Positions 55,341-64,000 of a stretch of 64,000 nucleotides of DNA are shown here, piece after piece. The position numbers were made by a program, and so were the translations under genes. The notes beneath the pieces were generated by a model. That model was not told where the DNA came from. It saw only the letters and a list, made by a program, of their open reading frames with translations, and searched no databases. Source of the stretch: Spirochaetales bacterium (GTDB lineage Bacteria; Spirochaetota; Spirochaetia; SZUA-6; RPPD01); the NCBI GenBank assembly GCA_016934415.1, contig JAFGSW010000074.1, forward strand, positions 1-64,000, read 5' to 3'. The stretch's first letter is position 1, and each line of letters begins with the position of its first letter.

Positions 55341-56201
55341 TCAACTCTCATCGGCGTTCATCCGCGGTTTTCTTCGCTTACCCGTCAGCAGAATCAATCC
55401 GCCCAGGATCATCGCCACTCCCACCCACTGCAGCGGGTGCAATCGCTCCTCCAGGCACATCACCCCGCCGACCACCGGAATCACGATGCAGCTCGCGGTG
55501 AAAAACGGAATGATCCTGATCGCGTCGGCTTTTTTATAGGCGAATTGCAGCACCAACATTGAGACGAGCGACAGCAGTATCCAGACGACGGTGAACGGAT
55601 TGGAAAACATGGAAAGAATCTGCCCCCAGGCGCCGTTCGCAGCCTCCGACCTGAGGGAAAAGATGCTCAAGGATTTTCCGAAATCGGACGTCGCGACCTT
55701 TTGAAACAAGGGCACGAAGCCGCCCAGGCTGCCGGAAATAGCGCCGATGACGACGCCGGCCGCGACTCCCTTCTTCCCGAAGATGAGCCAACAGGAAGCG
55801 GACACGACAATGACGACGGACAGCATAAAGACAAGCAAATCAAGCCGGACCCGGAACACTGGGTTGTCGGTTGAGAACAAGCCGATGAGGGCCGCGGCCA
55901 GGATGATGACCGCTACGGCCGCGATTTCCTTCACGCCGACCCGCTCTTTCATGACAAAGTGAGAGAATACGGCCAGCGCGGCCAGCCCCGTCGCCGCCAT
56001 GGCCCCCACGAGCGAGGCGTTGCCGAGCGCCACCGCCGCGAACATCAGAAAGCTCGAGGCGAGCGTGCCGACCGTGGCCGCGATCCAGACGGCGATGCCC
56101 TGGATCCGCTTTTCTTTCGCGCGGGCCAGGCCGATTTTCTGCACCGCCTGCGAAATGTTGAGGACTGAATATCCCAGACAGGCAAAGAGTACTGAGAGCA
56201 T
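55341..56201 (-). CDS. EamA/DMT-family transporter
   Basis: GNASLVGAMAATGLAALAVFSHFVMKERVGVKEIAAVAVIILAAALIGL; C-terminal EERLHPLQWVGVAMILGGLILL. Confidence 0.88.
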   Translation of the reverse strand: MLSVLFACLGYSVLNISQAVQKIGLARAKEKRIQGIAVWIAATVGTLASSFLMFAAVALGNASLVGAMAATGLAALAVFSHFVMKERVGVKEIAAVAVIILAAALIGLFSTDNPVFRVRLDLLVFMLSVVIVVSASCWLIFGKKGVAAGVVIGAISGSLGGFVPLFQKVATSDFGKSLSIFSLRSEAANGAWGQILSMFSNPFTVVWILLSLVSMLVLQFAYKKADAIRIIPFFTASCIVIPVVGGVMCLEERLHPLQWVGVAMILGGLILLTGKRRKPRMNADES

Positions 56202-56330
56202 GAGTCCCACCTCATTTGGTAGAATTGAGACAGAGTATATGTACTTTCGGGGAATTCGCAAACCCCCTTTTTGAGGACCGGAGATGGAGAGGTTTCCGGA
56301 CCGGATGATCGTTTTTTTTTCGGAATCATA

Positions 56331-56362
56331 TTGTAGAGACGCACGGCCGTGCGTCTCTACAA
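56331..56362. repeat. Perfect 32 bp palindrome TTGTAGAGACGCACGGCCGTGCGTCTCTACAA
   Basis: Read directly; partial second copy at 56411..56434. Confidence 0.95.
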
Positions 56363-56574
56363 TCCCGCTCAACGGAACGTCGATCGCGTCCGCCGGTTAT
56401 TCTTGCATGGCTACACGGCCGTGCGTCTCTACAATTACTGGCACGAATATAAAGACTGGACCAACCCCCCAGGATGAATATTTGACCCCGCATAACTCTT
56501 TTACTATGTTATATTGACTCCGATGATAGCAATACTTATTCGAAATTCGTTTTCCGAGAAAAAAGGAGAAACGT

Positions 56575-59154
56575 ATGAAAGTCGACAATCTGACCATCAA
56601 GGCTCAAGACGCGCTCGAAGGCGCCCAAAACCTCGCCCTCAAGTATAATCATTCGACGGTGGACATCGAACACCTCCTGGCGGCGCTGCTCTCGGAAGAG
56701 GAGGGCGTGATCCGGCCGCTCCTCCAGAAGCTCGGCTCCGCGCCGGACGCGATTCAGGCCCAGGTCCAAAAACTGCTGCAGGCCAAGCCCAAAATCTACG
56801 GGGACTCGGCCCAGATTTACCTGTCGCCGCAGCTCTCCAAGCTCCTCGTGCGCGCCGAGGAGGAGGCGGGAAAGCTCAAGGACGAGTACGTGAGCACCGA
56901 ACACCTCCTGCTCGCCGCGCTCAACACCGAATCCGATGCGCGCGCCCTCCTGAAAAAGGCGGGGCTCACTCCCGACGGGATCCTGCGCACCCTCAAGGAA
57001 ATCCGCGGCAACCAGAAGGTGACCGACCAGAATCCCGAGGGCAAGTATCAGGTGCTCGAGCGCTACTGCAAGGACCTCACCGCGCTCGCGCGCAAGGAGA
57101 AGCTCGACCCGGTGATCGGCCGGGACGAGGAGATCCGGAGGCTCATGCAGGTGCTCTCCCGGCGCACCAAGAACAACCCGGTCCTCATCGGCGAGCCGGG
57201 CGTGGGTAAAACCGCCATCGTCGAGGGGCTGGCGCGCCGCATCGTCTCGGGAGACGTGCCCGATTCACTCAAGAACAAACGCGTCCTCGCCCTCGACCTG
57301 GGCTCGCTGGTGGCCGGCGCCAAGTTCCGCGGCGAATTCGAGGAGCGGCTCAAGGCGGTCATCAACGAGATCGTCCAATCGAACGGCGCGATCATCCTCT
57401 TCATCGACGAGCTCCACAACCTGGTGGGCGCGGGCCGGGCCGAGGGCTCGATGGACGCCTCCAACCTTCTGAAGCCCGCCCTGGCCCGCGGCGAGCTCCG
57501 CGCCATCGGCGCCACCACCCTCGACGAGTACCGGAAGAACATCGAAAAGGACGCCGCTCTGGAGCGCCGCTTCCAGACGGTGTACACGAGCGAGCCGTCG
57601 GTGGAGGATACCGTCTCCATCCTGCGCGGGCTGAAGGAGCGCTACGAGGTCCATCACGGCGTGCGCATCATGGACGAAGCGCTCATCGCGGCGGCCGTGC
57701 TCTCCGACCGCTACATCACCTCGCGCTTCCTCCCCGACAAGGCCATCGACCTCATCGACGAGGCGGCCAGCCGGCTCAAGATCGAGATCGAGAGCCAGCC
57801 CACCGAGCTCGACCAGATCGAGCGCAAGATGCTCCAGCTCAACATCGAAAAGCAGGCCCTGGCCAAGGAGGACGATCCAGCCTCCAAGGAGCGGCTGGAC
57901 AAGATTAATAAGGAGCTCGCCGAGCTCAAATCCCGCCGCGACGCGATGCAGCTTCAATGGAAAAACGAAAAAAAGATCATCGAAGACATCCGCAGCCTCA
58001 AACAGCGGCTCGAGGAGCTCAACATCGAGGAGACCCGCTGGGAACGCGAAGGCAACTTGGCCAAGGCGGCCGAGATCAAACACGGCCGGATCCCCGAAGC
58101 CCAGAAAGCGCTTCAATTAAAATCGAAGGAGCTCGAGAAGCTGCACGGACAGAACCGGCTCCTGCGGGAGGAAGTATCCGAGGAGGACATCGCCCGCATC
58201 GTCTCCAAGTGGACCGGCATCCCGGTGCAGAAGATGCTCTCGTCGGAAAAGGAGAAGCTTCTCAAGCTCGAATCGATCCTCGCCCAGAAAGTGGTCGGGC
58301 AGGAGAAGGCGATCCAGTCCGTTTCCGACGCCATCCGCCGCAACAAGGCGGGCCTGGCCGATCCCAACCGTCCCTTCGGCGCCTTCATTTTCATCGGCCC
58401 CACCGGCGTCGGCAAGACCGAGCTCGCCAAGACCCTCGCATCCTTTCTCTTCAACGACGAGAAAGCGCTCACACGCATCGACATGAGCGAGTACATGGAG
58501 AAGTTCTCGGTCTCCCGCCTCATCGGCGCGCCCCCGGGCTACGTGGGCTACGACGAGGGCGGCCAGCTCACCGAGACCGTGCGCCGGCGCCCCTACTCGG
58601 TCGTCCTTTTCGACGAGATCGAGAAGGCGCACCCGGACGTGTTCAACGTCCTGCTCCAGCTCCTGGACGAGGGGCGGCTCACCGACAGCCAGGGCCGGGT
58701 GGTCGACTTCAAGAACTCCATCGTCATCATGACCTCGAACCTGGGGAGCGAGCTTATCCAGAGCGCCAAGAAGGTCGAGGACGTGAAGGGCGCGATCGAC
58801 GCGCTTCTCAAAGCCACCTTCAAGCCCGAATTCATGAACCGCATCGACGAGGTCATCACCTTCAACCGGCTCAACCGGGAGGACATCGGGAAGATCGTCC
58901 ACATCCAGCTCGCCGACCTCGCCAAGCGCCTGGCGGAGAAGAAGCTTACCGTCAAGTTCACCAAATCCGCGCTCGAGCACCTGGCCGAGGTCGGCTTCGA
59001 TCCGCTCTACGGCGCCCGGCCGCTCAAGCGCACGATCCAGAACCTGGTGCAGAACCCGATCGCCAAGGCGGTCTTAAGCGGCGAGTTCGCCGAAGGGGAC
59101 ACGGTCGTGGTGGACAAGGGCAAGGACGGGCTCGCGTTCAAGAAGGGGAAGTAG
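56575..59154 (+). CDS. clpB: ATP-dependent disaggregase ClpB
   Basis: [38 protein letters not shown] Walker motifs, middle coiled-coil, Clp N domain. Confidence 0.96.
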   Translation: MKVDNLTIKAQDALEGAQNLALKYNHSTVDIEHLLAALLSEEEGVIRPLLQKLGSAPDAIQAQVQKLLQAKPKIYGDSAQIYLSPQLSKLLVRAEEEAGKLKDEYVSTEHLLLAALNTESDARALLKKAGLTPDGILRTLKEIRGNQKVTDQNPEGKYQVLERYCKDLTALARKEKLDPVIGRDEEIRRLMQVLSRRTKNNPVLIGEPGVGKTAIVEGLARRIVSGDVPDSLKNKRVLALDLGSLVAGAKFRGEFEERLKAVINEIVQSNGAIILFIDELHNLVGAGRAEGSMDASNLLKPALARGELRAIGATTLDEYRKNIEKDAALERRFQTVYTSEPSVEDTVSILRGLKERYEVHHGVRIMDEALIAAAVLSDRYITSRFLPDKAIDLIDEAASRLKIEIESQPTELDQIERKMLQLNIEKQALAKEDDPASKERLDKINKELAELKSRRDAMQLQWKNEKKIIEDIRSLKQRLEELNIEETRWEREGNLAKAAEIKHGRIPEAQKALQLKSKELEKLHGQNRLLREEVSEEDIARIVSKWTGIPVQKMLSSEKEKLLKLESILAQKVVGQEKAIQSVSDAIRRNKAGLADPNRPFGAFIFIGPTGVGKTELAKTLASFLFNDEKALTRIDMSEYMEKFSVSRLIGAPPGYVGYDEGGQLTETVRRRPYSVVLFDEIEKAHPDVFNVLLQLLDEGRLTDSQGRVVDFKNSIVIMTSNLGSELIQSAKKVEDVKGAIDALLKATFKPEFMNRIDEVITFNRLNREDIGKIVHIQLADLAKRLAEKKLTVKFTKSALEHLAEVGFDPLYGARPLKRTIQNLVQNPIAKAVLSGEFAEGDTVVVDKGKDGLAFKKGK

Positions 59155-59177
59155 AGACGCACGGCGTGCGTCTCTAC
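59151..59177. repeat. 27 bp palindrome GTAGAGACGCACGGCGTGCGTCTCTAC overlapping the clpB stop codon
   Basis: Stop TAG at 59152..59154 lies within the palindrome arm. Confidence 0.93.
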
Positions 59178-59214
59178 AATAACAGCTCAAGAACAATGTT
59201 TTCCCGGCGGCGGA

Positions 59215-59448
59215 TCACCCCGCGCACTTCCCCACCGCCGGGAATTTCCCCAGGATCCCCGCCCCGTGGGGCGCCAGTCCCAGAGCCTTGCTCATGTCGG
59301 TGCCGGCGCGGTGCCGCTTCTGGTGGTCGCCTTCTTTCCATAATGGGCTCGCCGTGACGTCGTAGACGAGTCCCATGAATGCGATGTATGCCGGCCGGCC
59401 TTCCTTGCCGTCGTATCTGGAAAGTTCCTCGCGCGTAAAAGTCTGCAT
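59215..59448 (-). CDS. Cytochrome b5-like heme/steroid-binding domain protein
   Basis: FTREELSRYDGKEGRPAYIAFMGLVYDVTASPLWKEGDHQKRHRAGTDMSKAL. Confidence 0.9.
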   Translation of the reverse strand: MQTFTREELSRYDGKEGRPAYIAFMGLVYDVTASPLWKEGDHQKRHRAGTDMSKALGLAPHGAGILGKFPAVGKCAG

Positions 59449-59666
59449 CGGTCCTCCGAATTGCCTTTCACAATAGCCGTTAATCTTGAAGGAATCAACG
59501 AGCAGGAGACATGCATTCGCTCCTCTTCCCCCCGCCCCCAACTCGGGAGGTTCGGCGCGGGTAGAAAGCCGTGTGGTGAACGTCCCTGAGCGCCCACCCC
59601 GGTCCGAAAAAAAATTCCGGGGATCGTGCGATCCCCGGAAGCCCGGTCACTGTAACGGCTCGTTTT

Positions 59667-60218
59667 TTACCTGAGGAATTTACCCACGAACGGCGAGGTT
59701 TCCCCGCGGCGCAGGAAATGGCCGGATGGCCCTTCGCCCAGGAATTCGGAGAACCAGGACTCGTGCTCGATTTCCTCGTTCAGAATGGCGAGCGCGAGAT
59801 CGTAGGTGCGATGGTCCTTGCCGAATGTCAGGTTGCAGATATGAGTATAGCCGCGGACCGCGCAGCGCTCGGCGTCGACAAGCACCTTGAGCAGGGCCGT
59901 GACGTCGTGCGGATCCTTGGGGAGCCCGGCCGGCGGGCAGGCGGAGACGTCGTGGAACGCCTTCATGTCTCCCGGCAGCTGGCCGCCCAGCTCGTAAATC
60001 CGCGGAACGAGCGCCTCGAAGTGGTTCCGGTCCTCGATGCGGGCCGTCTCGGCGATCTCCTTGATCCCCTCTCCTTCGAGCCCGATCAGGTTCACCCTGA
60101 GGATCGTGTAGTAATAGAAGGTTGTGAGCTCCGCCGAGGCGTTCTTTACCAAGAGATCGACCAGCTCCTTCAGGTTGACGCCGGACTTTTCCACCATTTC
60201 CTTTGCCACGTGTGCCAT
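59667..60218 (-). CDS. Ferritin-like (Dps-like/DpsL-type) protein
   Basis: LVKNASAELTTFYYYTILR...ETARIEDRNHFEALVPRIYELGG...DAERCAVRGYTHICNL...ALAILNEEIEHESWFSEFL. Confidence 0.85.
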   Translation of the reverse strand: MAHVAKEMVEKSGVNLKELVDLLVKNASAELTTFYYYTILRVNLIGLEGEGIKEIAETARIEDRNHFEALVPRIYELGGQLPGDMKAFHDVSACPPAGLPKDPHDVTALLKVLVDAERCAVRGYTHICNLTFGKDHRTYDLALAILNEEIEHESWFSEFLGEGPSGHFLRRGETSPFVGKFLR

Positions 60219-60241
60219 GATTGGCCTCCTTGATAGAATTT

Positions 60242-60268
60242 TAATAATAGTAATCATTACTATTATTA
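60242..60268. promoter_or_regulatory. Fur/PerR box: perfect palindrome TAATAATAGTAAT-C-ATTACTATTATTA
   Basis: 13 bp arms, upstream of the ferritin-like gene. Confidence 0.85.
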
Positions 60269-60288
60269 GGTTAAAAAAACGCCTCCCG

Positions 60289-60678
60289 TTAAGCCATATT
60301 CTTGCGACAGGAAGCGCATATTCCGTAAAAAACAATGCGATGTCTCTTCACCGCTCGTTTCCCGAACCGGGCCGCGCGTCGATTGAGCGACGGATCGACC
60401 GGCATGACCAAGTCCGTGATCTCCCGGCAGCGCTCGCAGATGAAGTGATAATGCTCCCCGGTGTTGGCCTCAAAGCGGTCGCGGTCCTCTCCGAACGACA
60501 CTTTTTGAGCGAGTCCTTGGTCGGCCAGCACTTCGAGATTGCGGTAGACGGTGCCGAGGCTGACGCGCGGAATGGATTCGCGGACACGCCTGTAAATCCA
60601 TTCCGCCGAAGGATGATAGGGATTGTTGCTCAGCAATTCCAGGATTAATTCCCTCTGGCGGCTCGTTCGATATTTCAA
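60289..60678 (-). CDS. Fur-family regulator (PerR-like)
   Basis: RTSRQRELILELLSNNPYHPSAEWIYRRVRESIPRVSLGTVYRNLEVLADQGL...HYHFICERCREI...GICASC. Confidence 0.93.
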   Translation of the reverse strand: MKYRTSRQRELILELLSNNPYHPSAEWIYRRVRESIPRVSLGTVYRNLEVLADQGLAQKVSFGEDRDRFEANTGEHYHFICERCREITDLVMPVDPSLNRRAARFGKRAVKRHRIVFYGICASCRKNMA

Positions 60679-60712
60679 TTCGCTCTCCCTCGGTCATCGG
60701 TTTCCCCAATTT

Positions 60713-60740
60713 TTATTATCAGTAATCATTCTCATTTTAA
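60713..60740. promoter_or_regulatory. Second Fur/PerR-like box upstream of the regulator gene
   Basis: ttattatcagtaatcattctcattttaa shares the taatcatt core with the 60242 palindrome. Confidence 0.65.
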
Positions 60741-61011
60741 AATATCCACCCCCTCCCCGGAAGTCAAGCAAAAAACGACGCCCCATCTCCCACCTGCCAG
60801 GTTTCCCCGCCGTCGTATCGGGAGAGCTCTTGGCCTGACTATTTTCCTCCCCCCTTTGTTCTTCCATTCGCGTATATTCGCGTAATACATATATTTCACG
60901 CTTCTTCTTTACCGTATAAATTCAATGGTTTTTTCCCAATAAATGTGTGAAAATTCTCAATGTCGCCGTCCGGTTCCTCTTTCGGGGACGCAGGGATGAG
61001 GAGGAATAGTC

Positions 61012-62427
61012 ATGTTGAAAAAAACGATGGCTCTGCTGTGCCTTATGATAGCCATGGTCGCCGCCGTCTACGCCGACGACGTTACGCCGCCGTCGCCTTC
61101 ACCTTCACCGTCTCCTTCACCCGTTCCCACCCCGGCGCCCGAGTCGGCCCCGCCCGCCTTGAGCTTCAACCTGGGCATCGGGCTGGGGTATGACGTGTTC
61201 AATGAAACCGACGGTTTCCAACGCCTCGAATTGAAGCCCGACTTCGGCGTCGGCGAGTTCGGCATCGGCTTGAGCATCATCCTCCACTTCCGCTTTGTCT
61301 CGGGCACCCTCGAGTTCCGGACCGAGGACTGGGTCCCGGACGCGACGCACTCGGTCTGGGACCTCTACCTGCCGATTTTTCGCTACGCGCGCTACGGCCA
61401 GAAAGGGAAGCCGCTCTTCTTGAAGCTCGGTTCGATGGACGACATGACTCTCGGCAACGGCTACATCATGGGGAACTACACGAACACGCTCTTCCTGCCC
61501 CAGACCCGTATCGTGGGCCTCGTCGCCGACCTGGACGGCGCGCTCTTCGACTTCCCGCTCGTCGGCATCGAGACCGTCATCGGGAACCTCGCGGCGCTCG
61601 ACGTCATGGGCGGACGCCTCTACGTCCGGCCGTTCATATTCTTCGACATCCCCATCCTGCAGAACCTGCAGCTCGGGACGACCTTCATCGCCGACCGGCT
61701 CCCCTTCCGGTACGTGTCCGCCGCCTATGCCGCGGGAAGCGGCGTGCCCGACCCGGTGTACGGCGTCGCGCAGGCCTTCGGCCTCGACTTCCGCCAGCCG
61801 CTCCTCACCGAGTCGCCGGTCACGCTCGCGGTCTACGGCGACCTCGTCTGGCTCGACGGGGGCAAGGCGAGCGGCCAGATGGCCGGCTTCGGCGGCAAGC
61901 TCCTGGATATTTTCACGTACAATTTCCAGATGCGCTTCAATGGCGCGAATTTCATTCCCGTCTATTTCGACGCCACCTACGACGTCTCGCGCGCGGTGAA
62001 ATACCCGCTCGTGGAGGCCGGCAACTCGCCCGGTTTCGCCGGCTGGTACGCCTCGCTCGGGGCGGAGATAGTGGACGTCTTCACGATCCAGATCGGCCTC
62101 GACGGCCCGTTCGGGAGCGTCGACCCGGCCGATCCCGGCAATTACCTGAACTGGCCCCACCTGCGCGGTGTCGTGCGCCTGGGCAAGGGACTCATCCCGG
62201 GTCTTTCCGCCGACCTCATTTACGACAAGACGCTCCTCGGCAAGACCAACGGCTTCTTCGCCGACCTGTTCGATCCCGAGGGGGCGGTGACGACCGTGCG
62301 GGTCAATTACCAGTTCGGGCCGGCCGTCATCAGCCTGCTCTTCGACATCCGCTACGTTCCCGACGCGTCGGGCAATCCATGGGTGATCACGTCGTCCCTG
62401 GAAAGCTCGGTCGTCATTCCGTTTTGA
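61012..62427 (+). CDS. Predicted outer-membrane beta-barrel protein with P/S-rich N-terminal linker
   Basis: Signal peptide, SPSPSPSPSPVPTPAPESAP linker, barrel-like strands with LKLGSMDDMTLGNGYIMGNYTN, C-terminal ESSVVIPF. Confidence 0.8.
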   Translation: MLKKTMALLCLMIAMVAAVYADDVTPPSPSPSPSPSPVPTPAPESAPPALSFNLGIGLGYDVFNETDGFQRLELKPDFGVGEFGIGLSIILHFRFVSGTLEFRTEDWVPDATHSVWDLYLPIFRYARYGQKGKPLFLKLGSMDDMTLGNGYIMGNYTNTLFLPQTRIVGLVADLDGALFDFPLVGIETVIGNLAALDVMGGRLYVRPFIFFDIPILQNLQLGTTFIADRLPFRYVSAAYAAGSGVPDPVYGVAQAFGLDFRQPLLTESPVTLAVYGDLVWLDGGKASGQMAGFGGKLLDIFTYNFQMRFNGANFIPVYFDATYDVSRAVKYPLVEAGNSPGFAGWYASLGAEIVDVFTIQIGLDGPFGSVDPADPGNYLNWPHLRGVVRLGKGLIPGLSADLIYDKTLLGKTNGFFADLFDPEGAVTTVRVNYQFGPAVISLLFDIRYVPDASGNPWVITSSLESSVVIPF

Positions 62428-62441
62428 CCGGAGGTGAGCCG

Positions 62442-64000
62442 ATGAAACGCTCGATCCTTATATGCCTGTGCCTGCTGCTTCTCCCGCCGGCGCTCTTCGC
62501 CGCCGATCCCATGCTCGTTTACTTCGAGAACGCCTCGGGATCGACGACCCTGAAACTGGAGAACGGGAACGTCGTCAAGGGCGCGGATCTCGTCTTCGGA
62601 ATGCCCCTTCCCGCCGGCACGACCGTCTCCACCGGCAAGGGCGATTCGGCCGAGATCAGGCTCCCCAACGGCTCGATCATCCGTCTGAGCGAGGAGACGA
62701 CCTTCACCATCGTCACTCTTCAGAATCAGAAAGAGGCGAAGGAAAACCGATTCGCCCTCGAGACGGGCAAGTTTCGCGCGGTCGCCGCCCGGGTGGCCGG
62801 CGGCGGCGAACGCTACACGTTCCGCACGAAAAACACCGCCTGCGGAGTGAAAGGCACCGACCTGGGCATGGAGGTGGGCGTCGATCCGGCCACCGGCAAT
62901 CCGCTCCCCGCCAAGGCCTTCGTTTTCGGAGGGCTGGTGGAGCTTGTGAAGCTCGACGATTCGGGCAATGAGACGGGTCGGCTCGAGCTCGGTGCGGGCC
63001 AGTGGGCGGACGCGGGCGCCGCGCTCTTCCAGGCGCTGGTCATGAGCCCGGGCGTGACGGAAGGCTTCAGGAAGGGTCTCGAATTTTTGAAACTCGATCC
63101 CAAGACAGTTCCGGGCCAGACCGTTTCCGCGGCCGGTCCCGGGCCCGAAGGCGGACCGGAAACGCCGCCCGAGCCCGACTGGATGAAAGCGCTCAGGGAC
63201 CTGATCGGCCTCGAAATCGGCACGGTGACGATCGGGAACGACACCTACGCCAAGGCGATCCTGTCTCCGAAATTCAAACTTGACGATTTCAAGCTTTCGC
63301 TCTATCTGCCGGTCATCTACAAGACGAACCTCTTCGATCCCAACGATTGGTACAAACCCGACGGCAACAACGAGTGGTCCTTCGGCACGGACGCAAGCTT
63401 CGGAGACAACTGGTGGCTCCGCGTCGGCGACATCGCCTACGACCTCATCCTGAAGATCAAGGGCCTCGAGGTGGGCGCGCCGGGCGATCCGTTCTTCCTC
63501 AAGGTGGGCAACCTCGACGACTTCATCGTCGGCCACGGCCTCATCATGCGCAATTACGCCAACGACGCGGATTTCCCGGCCGTGCGCCGCATCGGCTTCA
63601 ACCTGGGCGTCGACACGGGACCGTTCGCCCTCGAGCTCGTTTCCAATGACCTCGGCATGGCCGTCAAGGCGCTGCCCGAGATCGCCGGCACCAGGCTGTG
63701 CTTCCGGCCGTTCCATCCCTTCGACCTCGGCCTCGGTATTACTTTCCTCGCGGACTGGAACCCGGCGGACGGCGACTCCACCGTCGGCGACCCGATGTTC
63801 TTCAACGCCGGCCTCGACCTCGACCTCCCGATCGTCAGGGACAAGGGTTTCGGCCTGACGCTCTACGCCGATTTCGCCGCCATGCTTCCCTACTTCCGCT
63901 ACGACGTGCCCGGTTCCCCGGCGCTCCCGGCCGGCTTCGCCTTCGACGCGATCTGGTACGGGCCCGACGGGGGCAAATCATTCCGCAATTACGGCGCCGC
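62442..64000 (+). CDS. FecR-domain protein fused to a beta-barrel-like region; runs off the window, not in the ORF track
   Basis: ATG at 62442, signal peptide, LPAGTTVSTGKGDSAEIRLPNGSIIRLSEETTFTIVTL...GKFRAVAARVAGGGERYTFRTKNTACGVKGTDLGMEV (FecR), then barrel-like LKVGNLDDFIVGHGLIMRNYAND. Confidence 0.85.
   Translation, partial: MKRSILICLCLLLLPPALFAADPMLVYFENASGSTTLKLENGNVVKGADLVFGMPLPAGTTVSTGKGDSAEIRLPNGSIIRLSEETTFTIVTLQNQKEAKENRFALETGKFRAVAARVAGGGERYTFRTKNTACGVKGTDLGMEVGVDPATGNPLPAKAFVFGGLVELVKLDDSGNETGRLELGAGQWADAGAALFQALVMSPGVTEGFRKGLEFLKLDPKTVPGQTVSAAGPGPEGGPETPPEPDWMKALRDLIGLEIGTVTIGNDTYAKAILSPKFKLDDFKLSLYLPVIYKTNLFDPNDWYKPDGNNEWSFGTDASFGDNWWLRVGDIAYDLILKIKGLEVGAPGDPFFLKVGNLDDFIVGHGLIMRNYANDADFPAVRRIGFNLGVDTGPFALELVSNDLGMAVKALPEIAGTRLCFRPFHPFDLGLGITFLADWNPADGDSTVGDPMFFNAGLDLDLPIVRDKGFGLTLYADFAAMLPYFRYDVPGSPALPAGFAFDAIWYGPDGGKSFRNYGA

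Noticed and set aside
57957-59357. 466 aa plus-strand ORF in an alternative frame inside clpB
   Set aside because: Arg/Pro/His-rich out-of-frame translation of clpB; no independent support.
62352-63716. 454 aa minus-strand ORF
   Set aside because: Opposite the FecR-barrel CDS, which has a signal peptide and domain motifs; spurious.

Overview
A GC-rich bacterial chromosomal window, possibly spirochaete-related (an inference from a DUF2259-like secreted protein and the lipoprotein/outer-membrane repertoire). Most of it is ordinary housekeeping DNA: dapA, dapL, hisG, cutA, msrA, metX/metW, leuB, clpB, a trmJ-like gene, a pspA-like gene, a PerR/Fur regulator with a ferritin-like gene, two tRNAs, and a cobalamin riboswitch with btuB and tonB-like genes. 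The unusual parts are: (1) an AT-richer ~3.2 kb insert at the left edge, bracketed by a ~250 bp direct repeat carrying the 5' part of a HAD gene, with a Kv-type channel paired with an unknown basic/coiled-coil protein, a GNAT and an orphan ORF; (2) a complete insertion sequence with 18 bp inverted ends inside a diverged 22 bp-period array, plus a solo end and a ~120 bp MITE-like derivative elsewhere; (3) several families of intergenic inverted-repeat elements, one of which sits six times between co-directional + strand genes; (4) a three-member hairpin family whose stems differ while the loop core is kept; (5) a MORC/MutL-type GHKL ATPase with an Ig-like insert, and other unusual domain fusions; (6) two tRNA/CDS overlaps or abutments. 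No CRISPR array, prophage or complete integron was seen. All family calls come from reading motifs; no database search was possible.
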